From G963665005 sp963665005 (GTDB taxonomy: Bacteria > Bacillota > Clostridia > Christensenellales > SZUA-584): a stretch of 64,000 nucleotides of DNA. Below the pieces are notes generated by a model. It was given only the letters and a program-made list of their open reading frames with translations. It was not told the origin of the DNA and did no database searches. The DNA lies in contig CAXXTQ010000001.1 in NCBI GenBank assembly GCA_963665005.2, positions 1,736,001 through 1,800,000 on the forward strand, given 5' to 3'. A program made the position numbers and the translations under genes. Shown here piece by piece: positions 49,910-58,719 of this stretch (its first letter is position 1; each line of letters begins with the position of its first letter).

Positions 49910-51709
49910 ATGGCATCCGGTATGGATAATTACAGAAATTTTTGTATAATAGCGCACATAGATCACGGCAAATCTACGCTTGCCGACAGGCTTATTGAAA
50001 ATACGCATACTATTTCCAAACGTGACATGAGAGAGCAGATACTCGATACCATGGAACTTGAGCAGGAAAGAGGAATTACGATAAAAGCGCAGGCGGTGCG
50101 CATGTTCTATGAGACGGATGGCGCAATATATACATTAAACCTTATAGATACTCCCGGGCATGTAGATTTTACATATGAGGTGTCGCGAAGCATGGCGGCC
50201 TGCGAGGGCGCTATACTCGTTGTTGACGCTACGCAGGGCATAGAGGCGCAGACGCTTGCGAACGTTTATCTCGCTATGGATAATAATTTGGAAATACTTC
50301 CGGTAATAAATAAGATAGACCTTCCTTCGGCGCGCCCTGACGAAGTGTGTAAAGAGATAGAGGATGTATTGGGGCTTGATACTTCATATGCGCCTCGTAT
50401 AAGCGCTAAAGAAGGCATAGGCATAGAAGAAGTGCTCAAAGCCATAGTGGAATACTTGCCCGCGCCGAGCGGCGACAGCACGCAGCCGTTAAAAGCTTTG
50501 ATTTTTGATTCTTATTACGATAATTACAAGGGCGCGATAAGTTATGTGCGAATAAAGCAGGGCAGCGTTGCTCCCGGAGACCAGATACTGCTTATGGCGG
50601 CAGGCAAGAAATTTGAAGTTACCGAAGTCGGTATATTTCTGCCCGCGCCAATACCGACTAAATCGCTTGCCGCGGGAGAGGTTGGGTACATTGCCGCCAG
50701 CGTTAAAAACGTGTCGGATACAAAAGTAGGCGACACTATAACCAACGCTAAAAACAAAGCCGCCGAGCCGCTTCCCGGATATAAAGAAGTTACGCCCATG
50801 GTATTTTGCGGGATATATACTGCCGACGGTGCAAGATACGAAGATCTGCGCGATGCTCTTTCAAAGCTAGAGCTTAACGACGCTTCGCTTATTTACGAGC
50901 CGGAGACTTCTGTAGCGCTGGGCTTTGGTTTTCGATGCGGTTTCCTCGGCCTGCTGCACATGGAGATAATTCAGGAGCGGCTGGAAAGAGAGTTTGATTT
51001 AGACCTTGTGACGACCGCGCCGAGCGTCAGCTATCATGTTATAACTACAACGGGGCAAAAACTGGTTGTGGAAAACCCTACAAACCTGCCGCCTATAACT
51101 ACAATAGATTATATGGAAGAGCCTATAGCCGATGCAATGATTATGACACCCGATGAATATGTGGGCGCCGTTATGGAGATATGCCAGGAAAAAAGAGGCA
51201 CATTTAAGAATATGGAATATATAGAGGATACGAGAGTGCTCATACACTATGAGCTTCCTCTAAACGAAATAATTTACGATTTTTTTGATACGCTAAAATC
51301 CAAAACAAGAGGGTATGCCTCGCTTGATTACGAGCTTAAAGGTTATAAGAAAAGCGAACTAGTACGCCTTGATATGCTGCTAAACGGCGATATGTGCGAC
51401 GCTTTATCTATAATAGTGCATAAAGACAAGGCTTACGCACGCGGCAGGAGCATAGCAGAAAAACTAAAAAACGCCATACCGAGACAGATGTTCGAAGTGC
51501 CGATACAAGCGGCAATCGGCGGAAAAATAATAGCAAGGGAAACTGTAAAAGCGATGCGCAAAGATGTGCTTTCAAAGTGCTACGGCGGCGATATCACGAG
51601 AAAAAAGAAGCTGCTCGAAAAGCAGAAGGAAGGGAAAAAACGTATGCGCCAGGTCGGCAGCGTGCAGGTTCCTTCCGAGGCTTTTATGGCTGTGCTAAAG
51701 ATGGACTGA
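49910..51709 (+). CDS. lepA: Elongation factor 4 (LepA)
   Basis: Ribosome-associated GTPase that helps translation under stress and subunit assembly. The 599-residue protein has the G1 IIAHIDHGKSTLADRL, G3 DTPGHVDF and NKIDLPSA motifs and the LepA-specific C terminus ending in RQVGSVQVPSEAFMAVLK (in part), which reaches the peptidyl-transferase centre. GGAGG before ATG. Stop shares bases with the hemW start (TGATG). Confidence 0.97.
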   Translation: MASGMDNYRNFCIIAHIDHGKSTLADRLIENTHTISKRDMREQILDTMELEQERGITIKAQAVRMFYETDGAIYTLNLIDTPGHVDFTYEVSRSMAACEGAILVVDATQGIEAQTLANVYLAMDNNLEILPVINKIDLPSARPDEVCKEIEDVLGLDTSYAPRISAKEGIGIEEVLKAIVEYLPAPSGDSTQPLKALIFDSYYDNYKGAISYVRIKQGSVAPGDQILLMAAGKKFEVTEVGIFLPAPIPTKSLAAGEVGYIAASVKNVSDTKVGDTITNAKNKAAEPLPGYKEVTPMVFCGIYTADGARYEDLRDALSKLELNDASLIYEPETSVALGFGFRCGFLGLLHMEIIQERLEREFDLDLVTTAPSVSYHVITTTGQKLVVENPTNLPPITTIDYMEEPIADAMIMTPDEYVGAVMEICQEKRGTFKNMEYIEDTRVLIHYELPLNEIIYDFFDTLKSKTRGYASLDYELKGYKKSELVRLDMLLNGDMCDALSIIVHKDKAYARGRSIAEKLKNAIPRQMFEVPIQAAIGGKIIARETVKAMRKDVLSKCYGGDITRKKKLLEKQKEGKKRMRQVGSVQVPSEAFMAVLKMD

Positions 51710-52839
51710 TGAAAAGTTTAGGTATTTACATACATATACCTTTTTGCAAACGCAAATGCCATTACTGCGATTTTGTATCTTACACTAATATGGAGAGCGT
51801 TTTTGATAAATATATAGACGCTGTTATTAGTGAAGCGTATTTATACGCAGATTATCTGAAAAACCGTGTTGTCGATACGGTGTTTATAGGCGGGGGCACG
51901 CCGTCGCTTTTATCTGTGCCCAAAATGCAGAGGCTGGTTAACGGTATAAAAAGTGCTTGTAACTGGAAACCGCACGAGATAACGGCAGAGGCTAACCCCG
52001 AAACTCTTGATACGCTAAAGATAAAAGGCTACGCCGAGTGCGGCATAAACCGCCTCAGCCTGGGATTGCAGACGCATAACGATGATATTCTGCGAAACAT
52101 AGGCAGGCGGCATACATACGGTATGTTTACTGAAGCGGTAACAGACGCAAAGAAATTTTTCAAAAATATAAGCGCCGATGTGATATTTGGCCTGCCCGGG
52201 CAGACGCAAGGCGATTTTAAAACCACAATACAAAAACTAATAGACATAAAGATCCCGCACATATCGGCTTATGCGTTAAAGCTGGAGCCTGGAACAAAGC
52301 TTGCAGGCGAATACGGCGGGGCGGATGAGGCTATTGACAGGCAAATGTATCACAGTGCGGTAGAAATGCTTGGCAAGGCGGGATACAGCCATTACGAAAC
52401 GTCTAACTTTGCTAAAAAAGGCTTCGAATGCCGCCACAATCTAAAGTATTGGACGGACGGAGAATATCTGGGGCTGGGCGTAGCGGCGCATTCGTATATA
52501 GAGGACACAGGTAAAATTCGATTTTCGAATATAAAAACGATAGACGGTTATTTAAAAAGAATAAATTCAGGCGAAAAACCAACGGCGCAAAGCGAAATAT
52601 TATCTGTCTCCGATGAAAAAAGCGAATACATAATGCTTCGGTTGAGATTAAAGTGGGGTATTGTGTTTTCCGATTATGATATACGCTTTAGCGGCGATTT
52701 TAAAAAGGAATTCGAACAGCCTATAGAATATACTAAAAAAGCAGGCCTTATATCAGAAGATGAAGCGGGAATTTATCCTACTCTTAAAGGCTTCGATCTC
52801 CAAAATACGCTGATTACCGAATTTATGAAAAAATTATGA
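51709..52839 (+). CDS. hemW: Radical SAM haem chaperone HemW (HemN-like)
   Basis: Radical SAM protein of 376 residues with the iron-sulfur triad CKRKCHYCDF, FIGGGTPSLL, EANPETL and GLQTHNDDIL blocks. HemW proteins bind haem and are not coproporphyrinogen oxidases, despite older names. ATG at 51709 overlaps the lepA stop; longer in-frame extension to 51577 lies within lepA. The lepA-hemW-hrcA order is classic Firmicute. Confidence 0.93.
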   Translation: MKSLGIYIHIPFCKRKCHYCDFVSYTNMESVFDKYIDAVISEAYLYADYLKNRVVDTVFIGGGTPSLLSVPKMQRLVNGIKSACNWKPHEITAEANPETLDTLKIKGYAECGINRLSLGLQTHNDDILRNIGRRHTYGMFTEAVTDAKKFFKNISADVIFGLPGQTQGDFKTTIQKLIDIKIPHISAYALKLEPGTKLAGEYGGADEAIDRQMYHSAVEMLGKAGYSHYETSNFAKKGFECRHNLKYWTDGEYLGLGVAAHSYIEDTGKIRFSNIKTIDGYLKRINSGEKPTAQSEILSVSDEKSEYIMLRLRLKWGIVFSDYDIRFSGDFKKEFEQPIEYTKKAGLISEDEAGIYPTLKGFDLQNTLITEFMKKL

Positions 52840-52855
52840 ATATGGAACGATGGTA

Positions 52856-52884
52856 TTGACTTTTTAGTTAATAAGTGTTATTTT
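52856..52884 (+). promoter_or_regulatory. Sigma-A promoter of the hrcA operon
   Basis: TTGACT (52856-52861), 17-base spacer, TATTTT (52879-52884). CIRCE starts 13 bases downstream, covering the transcription start. Confidence 0.7.
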
Positions 52885-52896
52885 TATACCAGAAAG

Positions 52897-52923
52897 TTAG
52901 CACTCAACTAGCAAGAGTGCTAA
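52897..52923 (+). promoter_or_regulatory. CIRCE operator
   Basis: TTAGCACTC (52897-52905), nine-base spacer, GAGTGCTAA (52915-52923): a perfect copy of the CIRCE element bound by HrcA. Confidence 0.98.
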
Positions 52924-52942
52924 CAAACTAAAGAGGTGTGTT

Positions 52943-53983
52943 ATGGAACTAAATGAAAGGAAGCTCGGGATATTAAAAGCTGTAATAGACGATTATATTA
53001 TGACTGGCCTTCCTATCGGTTCAAGGACAATTTCAAGAAACCACGGCTTTGCGCTTAGTTCCGCCACAATAAGAAACGAGATGGCGGATCTTGAAGAGCT
53101 TGGCTTTTTAGAGCAGCCGCATACCTCTGCAGGTCGTATACCGTCGCATAAGGCTTACCGATTTTATGTCGACAGGCTGATGAAGGTAGTTAAATTAAAC
53201 TCTGCCGAAGCGACAAGAATAAAAAGCTATTTTGAAGAAAAAATGGCTGAAATTGAGCAGGTAATGGAAAAAGCGGCGCAGGTGCTGTCTGATACGACGC
53301 ACCATATCTCTATGGTGTTAAAGCCTCAGTTAAAGCAATCGTTAATAAAACGTATACAGATTGTAAAAATAACAGAGCACAAAGCAATTTTGCTTCTTGT
53401 TACAAACGCAGGGCTTGTCAAGGATACGGTAATAAGTGTTCCGCGTAATATAACAGCAGACTATCTGGAAATGCTGTCGCGGATTCTGACAGACAATCTT
53501 TCGGGCAAGACGCTCGAAGAGGCGGAGATAGATTTAACACGCTGTTTGAAAGAAAATGCTAACGCAAACAGCGAGCTTGCGGCAGATATTTTAGCGGCTA
53601 TTGAAACAAGTGTAGAGCCGCAGGGCGGAAGCGGAATAGTGCTCGGCGGAACGCAGAATGTTATAGACTACCCCGAGTATATGAGCGTAGAAAAGGCAAA
53701 GAATTTTATCGCCGTTTTAGAGACAAAGGATATGCTCTATAACATGATGAAAAAAGCGACAAACCTTGAGTTCTCTGTGACCATAGGAAAAGAAAACGAC
53801 GCGCAGGAGCTTTTTGATATGAGCGTTGTTACGGCGACGTACAAAATCGGGGGCAAGACTCTCGGCTCGTTCGGGGTTATAGGGCCTACGCGTATGGATT
53901 ATGCAAAAATAGTATCAATATTAGGGCACGTAAGCAGCGGCCTTAACAGCATACTGTTAAATTTTATAGATATTGACGATTAG
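52943..53983 (+). CDS. hrcA: Heat-shock repressor HrcA
   Basis: Represses chaperone operons through CIRCE until heat titrates GroEL. The 346-residue protein starts with a winged helix (LNERKLGILKAVIDDYI, ATIRNEMADLEELGFLEQPH (in part), PSHKAYRFYVD) and ends with the GAF-like domain (LGSFGVIGPTRMDYAKIVSIL (in part)). Ribosome site AGAGG before ATG. Autoregulated through the CIRCE element 20 bases upstream. Confidence 0.97.
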   Translation: MELNERKLGILKAVIDDYIMTGLPIGSRTISRNHGFALSSATIRNEMADLEELGFLEQPHTSAGRIPSHKAYRFYVDRLMKVVKLNSAEATRIKSYFEEKMAEIEQVMEKAAQVLSDTTHHISMVLKPQLKQSLIKRIQIVKITEHKAILLLVTNAGLVKDTVISVPRNITADYLEMLSRILTDNLSGKTLEEAEIDLTRCLKENANANSELAADILAAIETSVEPQGGSGIVLGGTQNVIDYPEYMSVEKAKNFIAVLETKDMLYNMMKKATNLEFSVTIGKENDAQELFDMSVVTATYKIGGKTLGSFGVIGPTRMDYAKIVSILGHVSSGLNSILLNFIDIDD

Positions 53984-54001
53984 AAGGCAGGTGAAGAGTA
54001 T

Positions 54002-54655
54002 ATGAGCGAAAACACCAGAGACAAAAACAATGAGGAAATCAACGAACAGGAGAAGAATCAGAATACGGCAATGCCGGAAGAAAATGAAGAAATTGAAGAA
54101 ATTATAGAAGAGATAAAAGAGGAGATAAAAGAAGAAATAAAGGATGAGTTAAAAGAAAAGAAGCATGCTAAGAAAAGCGAGGAGAACCGCAAGATCGCAA
54201 AGCTGGAAAAAGCGCTTGAGAAAATGCACGAGGAACGCGATTCATTAAAAAACAGCTATCAGCGCACATTCAGCGAGTTCAATAACTTTAAGAAAAGGTC
54301 GCAGTTCGCGGCTTCGGCAGCAGCAAAGATAGGCTTATGTGACGCAATAGAAAAGATATTGCCCGTGATAGATAACTTTGAAAGGGCTCTTGCGCACGCA
54401 GACGAACAAAAAGACGATGCCTTTGTGCAGGGTGTCTTAATGGTATACAAGCAGCTTATTGATATTTTAAAGTCAATGGGCATACAAGAGATACCGGCGC
54501 TTGGAGAAACATTTGACCCTAATCTGCATCAAGCCATACAGCAGGTTGACGCAGAGCCCGGAGAGCCGGCGAACAAAGTAGTAACTGTTGTGCAAAAAGG
54601 CTATATGCAGGCAGACAGGATATTAAGGCACAGCATGGTTGTAGTAAGTAAATAA
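54002..54655 (+). CDS. grpE: Nucleotide exchange factor GrpE
   Basis: Releases ADP from DnaK. The 217-residue protein has a very acidic, repetitive N-terminal tail (residues 1-65, Glu/Lys/Ile runs), a long coiled coil (about 65-135) and the beta-rich head (ILPVIDNFERAL; LGETFDPNLHQAI; VVQKGYMQADRILRHSMVVV). RBS AGGTGAAG. Between hrcA and dnaK as usual. Confidence 0.95.
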   Translation: MSENTRDKNNEEINEQEKNQNTAMPEENEEIEEIIEEIKEEIKEEIKDELKEKKHAKKSEENRKIAKLEKALEKMHEERDSLKNSYQRTFSEFNNFKKRSQFAASAAAKIGLCDAIEKILPVIDNFERALAHADEQKDDAFVQGVLMVYKQLIDILKSMGIQEIPALGETFDPNLHQAIQQVDAEPGEPANKVVTVVQKGYMQADRILRHSMVVVSK

Positions 54656-54683
54656 TATATTTTAAATAAGGAGGAAATTTTTA

Positions 54684-56555
54684 ATGGGTAAAATAATTGG
54701 AATTGATTTAGGAACAACAAATTCGTGTGTAGCTGTTATGGAAGGCGGAGAACCGACTGTTATAGCGAACGCCGAAGGAAGCAGAACAACGCCTTCTGTT
54801 GTTGCTTTTACAAAAGAAGGGGAAAGATTAGCAGGAAAGATCGCTAAGAACCAGGCGATAACAAATCCTGACAGGACGATAAGCTCTATCAAAAGAGATA
54901 TGGGAACTAACAGAAAGGTTCATATAGACGGGAAAGATTATTCGCCGCAGGAAATTTCCGCGATGATACTTCAAAAGCTAAAAGCGGACGCGGAAAGCTA
55001 TCTCGGAGAGACTGTAACAGACGCTGTTATTACGACTCCGGCATACTTTACCGACAGCCAGAGGCAGGCTACAAAAGACGCAGGCAAAATCGCGGGGCTT
55101 AACGTACTTAGAATAATCAACGAGCCGACAGCTGCAGCTTTGGCATACGGCCTTGATAAAGAGGGAGACCAGAAGATACTTATTTTCGACCTCGGCGGCG
55201 GAACATTTGATGTATCAATACTCGAGATCGGCGACGGCGTTTTTGAAGTTCTTGCGACAAACGGTAACAACCGTCTCGGCGGCGATGATTTCGACAATAA
55301 GTTAATGGACTATATAGTAAAAGAATATAAGAAAACTGACGGTATAGATTTGTCAAAAGATAAGATGGCCATGCAGAGAATTAAAGAAGCGGCTGAAAAA
55401 GCAAAGATAGAGCTTTCGGGCGTTCTTTCGGCAAACATCAACCTTCCGTTTATTACGGCTGACGCTTCGGGCCCTAAACATCTTGACATGACAATATCAA
55501 GGGCGAAGTTTGATGAATTGACGTCTGATTTAGTAGAAAAAACAGCAGGCCCGACAAGCAAGGCTATGAAAGACGCCGGAGTAACTACCGCTGACCTTTC
55601 AAGAGTTATACTTGTCGGCGGCTCTACAAGAATTCCGGCCGTACAGGCAAAAGTTAAATCTATCGCAGGCAAAGAGCCGTATAAGGGAATCAATCCTGAT
55701 GAGTGTGTCGCTATCGGCGCGGCAATACAGGCAGGCGTAATAGGCGGAGACGTAAACGATGTCGTACTTCTTGATGTTACACCGCTGTCGCTCGGAATTG
55801 AGACTCTCGGCGGAGTATGCACAAAGCTTATTGACAGAAACACGACTATTCCGACAAAGAAGAGCCAGACTTTCTCGACAGCGGCCGACGGACAGCCGAG
55901 CGTAGAGATACATGTTCTTCAGGGTGAAAGAGAAATGGCGGCTCATAACAAGACGCTTGGAAGATTTACTCTTACGGGTATTCCGCCGGCGCCGAGAGGT
56001 GTTCCGCAGATTGAAGTTACTTTTGATATAGACGCAAACGGTATCGTACACGTTTCTGCAAAAGATTTGGGAACAGGAAACGAGCAAAAGGTAACTATAA
56101 CCGCTTCGACGAACCTGTCGGATGAAGATATCGACAAAGCGGTCAAAGATGCGGAGAAATTCGCCGAAGAAGACAAGAAAGAAAAAGAAAGAGTCGAGAT
56201 AAGAAACAACGCCGATTCGCTTGTTTTCCAGACGGAAAAAACATTAAAAGATTTGAGCGATAAGATTGAAGCGGATGATAAGAGTAAGATTGAAGCGGAA
56301 ATCGAAAACGTTAAGACTGCAATCGCAGGAGACGATACCGACATCATAAAAGATGCTACCGATAAGCTTTCGGAAGTTTCTTTCGAAGTGTTCGGTAAAA
56401 TCTATCAGCAGGCGGACGCACAGGCAAATGCGGCAGGAGCCGCAGGAGCAGGAGCCGCAGGCGAAGATGACGGCGGAGCTGCGCCTGATGACGACGTAGT
56501 GGATGCAGAATACGAAGTTGTGGACGACGAAAAAGACGAAGACAGCAAAGAATAG
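54684..56555 (+). CDS. dnaK: Chaperone DnaK (Hsp70)
   Basis: ATP-driven chaperone. The 623-residue protein has IGIDLGTTNSCVAVM, VITTPAYFTDSQRQATKDAG (in part), IFDLGGGTFDVSIL and LVGGSTRIPAVQ in the ATPase domain, then the substrate-binding domain (QVTVLQ-like EIHVLQGEREMAAHNK) and an Ala/Gly/Asp/Glu-rich tail. Shine-Dalgarno AAGGAGG. A 14-base-arm hairpin follows the stop before dnaJ. Confidence 0.98.
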   Translation: MGKIIGIDLGTTNSCVAVMEGGEPTVIANAEGSRTTPSVVAFTKEGERLAGKIAKNQAITNPDRTISSIKRDMGTNRKVHIDGKDYSPQEISAMILQKLKADAESYLGETVTDAVITTPAYFTDSQRQATKDAGKIAGLNVLRIINEPTAAALAYGLDKEGDQKILIFDLGGGTFDVSILEIGDGVFEVLATNGNNRLGGDDFDNKLMDYIVKEYKKTDGIDLSKDKMAMQRIKEAAEKAKIELSGVLSANINLPFITADASGPKHLDMTISRAKFDELTSDLVEKTAGPTSKAMKDAGVTTADLSRVILVGGSTRIPAVQAKVKSIAGKEPYKGINPDECVAIGAAIQAGVIGGDVNDVVLLDVTPLSLGIETLGGVCTKLIDRNTTIPTKKSQTFSTAADGQPSVEIHVLQGEREMAAHNKTLGRFTLTGIPPAPRGVPQIEVTFDIDANGIVHVSAKDLGTGNEQKVTITASTNLSDEDIDKAVKDAEKFAEEDKKEKERVEIRNNADSLVFQTEKTLKDLSDKIEADDKSKIEAEIENVKTAIAGDDTDIIKDATDKLSEVSFEVFGKIYQQADAQANAAGAAGAGAAGEDDGGAAPDDDVVDAEYEVVDDEKDEDSKE

Positions 56556-56580
56556 TATATAGAGCATTACATAGCCTTTG

Positions 56581-56615
56581 CAAAAGCCAGAGCGGATTGA
56601 ACGCTTTGGCTTTTG
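56581..56615 (+). promoter_or_regulatory. Intercistronic dnaK-dnaJ hairpin
   Basis: CAAAAGCCAGAGCG (56581-56594) pairs with CGCTTTGGCTTTTG (56602-56615), almost perfectly, with a seven-base loop. Only four T follow. It may partly terminate transcription or stop RNA decay, so that DnaK exceeds DnaJ. Confidence 0.6.
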
Positions 56616-56650
56616 GGGCGTAAATTATTTGTTTAGGCGGTGCTGATATT

Positions 56651-57772
56651 TTGGCAGTAAAAAAAGACTTTTATGAAGTCCTTGGTGTAAAAAAGGACGC
56701 GACAAAAGAAGAGATAAAAAAAGCTTACAGAAAGCTTGCAAAGCAGCATCATCCTGATGTTAACGAAAATAAAGATGATTCGGGCAAAAAATTCAGGGAA
56801 GCAAGCGAAGCATATGAAGTTTTAAGCGATGATAAAAAGCGGCAGCAATATGACAGCTTCGGCCATGCGGCTTTTGATTCAAACAACGGAGCTCCCGGCG
56901 GCGGTTTTTCAGGCTTTGGAGATTTCAGTGGAGATTTCGGCGGAGGGTTCAGTGATATATTCGAATCGTTTTTCGGAGGTGCATCGAGGCCGAGAAACGG
57001 CCCTGTGCGCGGATCCGACCTTAGAATGGAACTTCGCATAACATTTGAGGAAGCGGCTTTCGGAGTAAATAAAGAAGTTCATTTGAATAAAGAAGTGGTC
57101 TGTGATGCGTGCGGCGGAAGCGGTGCGAAAAAAGGAACACAGGCAAAGACATGTCCGACCTGCGGCGGAAGCGGACAGATAAGGCAGCAGAGAAACTCTG
57201 CATTCGGCAGCTTTGTTAATGTTGTAGACTGCCCGGACTGCGGAGGAAAGGGCAAGGTAATAAAAGACCCCTGCACACAATGCCGAGGGCACGGCACTTT
57301 AAAGAAACTAAAAAAGATAAAGGTGAATATTCCGGCAGGCATAGACAATGCACAGATAATTACGCTTAGGGGAGAAGGAAGCGCGGGACAGCGCGGAGGC
57401 CCTTCGGGAGATTTGCAAATTTACGTATATGTACAGCCGCATAAATTCTTTGTAAGAGACGGATACGATTTATATCTGGAAATGCCTGTATCGTTTGCTC
57501 AGGCGGCACTCGGGGCAGAGCTTACAGTGCCTACTCTTGAAGGAAAAGCAAAGTATAAAATGGGAGAGGGTACGCAGACAGGTACTGTATTCCGGCTTAA
57601 AGACAAGGGTATACAGCATTTAAGGTCGACACGAAAAGGAAGCCTTTATGTTAAGGTTAAGGTTGAAACTCCCGCAAAGCTTAACGAAAAGCAAAAGGCG
57701 GCGCTAAGAGAATTCGATACTCTTGTAAGCAAGAAAAATAAAAGCTTTTTCGAAAGAGTTAAAGGTAAATAG
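56651..57772 (+). CDS. dnaJ: Co-chaperone DnaJ (Hsp40)
   Basis: Stimulates DnaK ATPase and hands over substrates. The 373-residue protein has the J domain with HPD (DFYEVLGVKKDATKEEIKKAYRK (in part), QHHPDVN), a Gly/Phe-rich region (about 75-110), four CxxCxGxG zinc repeats (CDACGGSG, CPTCGGSG, CPDCGGKG, CTQCRGHG) and the C-terminal substrate domain. TTG start; ribosome site AGGCGG is somewhat distant. Two bases separate it from prmA. Confidence 0.96.
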   Translation: MAVKKDFYEVLGVKKDATKEEIKKAYRKLAKQHHPDVNENKDDSGKKFREASEAYEVLSDDKKRQQYDSFGHAAFDSNNGAPGGGFSGFGDFSGDFGGGFSDIFESFFGGASRPRNGPVRGSDLRMELRITFEEAAFGVNKEVHLNKEVVCDACGGSGAKKGTQAKTCPTCGGSGQIRQQRNSAFGSFVNVVDCPDCGGKGKVIKDPCTQCRGHGTLKKLKKIKVNIPAGIDNAQIITLRGEGSAGQRGGPSGDLQIYVYVQPHKFFVRDGYDLYLEMPVSFAQAALGAELTVPTLEGKAKYKMGEGTQTGTVFRLKDKGIQHLRSTRKGSLYVKVKVETPAKLNEKQKAALREFDTLVSKKNKSFFERVKGK

Positions 57773-57774
57773 CT

Positions 57775-58695
57775 ATGGTTTGGAAGCAGGTTAGCGTTAT
57801 AACTACCGAACAGGCAAGCGATTTTGTCGTTTCTCTGCTTATGGACGCGGGCGCACAGGGCGCTGAGATTACGGGCGGAGAAACTCCTGCCGCGAGCTCT
57901 GACGAATATCTTTCGCCCGCGCCGCAAAAAGAGCCGGTGAGTGTAAAAGCTTATTATTCGGACCAGGATTTTGACAAGCCGCTGACTTATATAAAGGGAC
58001 GTTTAGAGTCTCTGAAATATACGGCGGAAGTTGATGTCGGCAGTTTGCAGATAGAAGTAAAAACGGTTAAGGACACGGACTGGAACGAAAATTTCAAAAA
58101 GCATTTTACGACTTTTCGGGCGGCAGGTAATATTGTTATAAAACCCACCTGGGAGGACTATAACAGCGGGGAAGAGGACATAGTAATAGAGATGGACCCC
58201 GGAATGGCGTTTGGCTCGGGCACTCATGAAACAACAAAGATGTGCTTAGAGCTTGTGCAAAAGTACATGCAAAAGGGCGCAAAAGTTTTAGATGTCGGCT
58301 GCGGCAGCGGGATACTCGGCATGGCGTGCGCAAAGCTCGGGGCAAAGCGGGTACTTGCTTTAGATCATGACAACGTAAGCGTAAAGGTAACAAAAGACAA
58401 CGCAGAAGCAAACGGAATAGCGAATCTGGAAGCGCGGCAGTCGGATCTGCTTCAAAACGCGGATAGCAAAAAATACGATATAGTGCTTGCAAATATAATA
58501 GCAGATATTATATTGCGGCTTAACGAGAATGTTTCAGTTTATTTGGCTCAAGACGCCGTTTACATAGTTTCGGGAATAATAGACAGCAGGGAGCAGGATA
58601 TAGTTACTTCGTTAAAGCAGAATGGATTCGAAATAGCAGAGATGCTTAGCAGCGGTGACTGGAGAGCGATTGCAGCTAAAAAGGCGGATGTGTAG
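57775..58695 (+). CDS. prmA: Ribosomal protein L11 methyltransferase
   Basis: SAM-dependent enzyme that methylates ribosomal protein L11. The 306-residue protein has the DPGMAFGSGTHETTKMCLE motif and the SAM-binding VLDVGCGSGILGMACAKLGA (in part), LALDHDNVSV and NIIADIIL blocks. Start ATG three bases after dnaJ. rsmE, usual next neighbour, is missing here. Confidence 0.95.
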   Translation: MVWKQVSVITTEQASDFVVSLLMDAGAQGAEITGGETPAASSDEYLSPAPQKEPVSVKAYYSDQDFDKPLTYIKGRLESLKYTAEVDVGSLQIEVKTVKDTDWNENFKKHFTTFRAAGNIVIKPTWEDYNSGEEDIVIEMDPGMAFGSGTHETTKMCLELVQKYMQKGAKVLDVGCGSGILGMACAKLGAKRVLALDHDNVSVKVTKDNAEANGIANLEARQSDLLQNADSKKYDIVLANIIADIILRLNENVSVYLAQDAVYIVSGIIDSREQDIVTSLKQNGFEIAEMLSSGDWRAIAAKKADV

Positions 58696-58719
58696 GCAGT
58701 TTATAATAAGGGGAATATT

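Noticed and set aside
54050..54170. Short GAAGAAAT-type tandem repeats that could suggest a CRISPR or satellite
   Set aside because: They encode the acidic N terminus of GrpE; there are no spacers.
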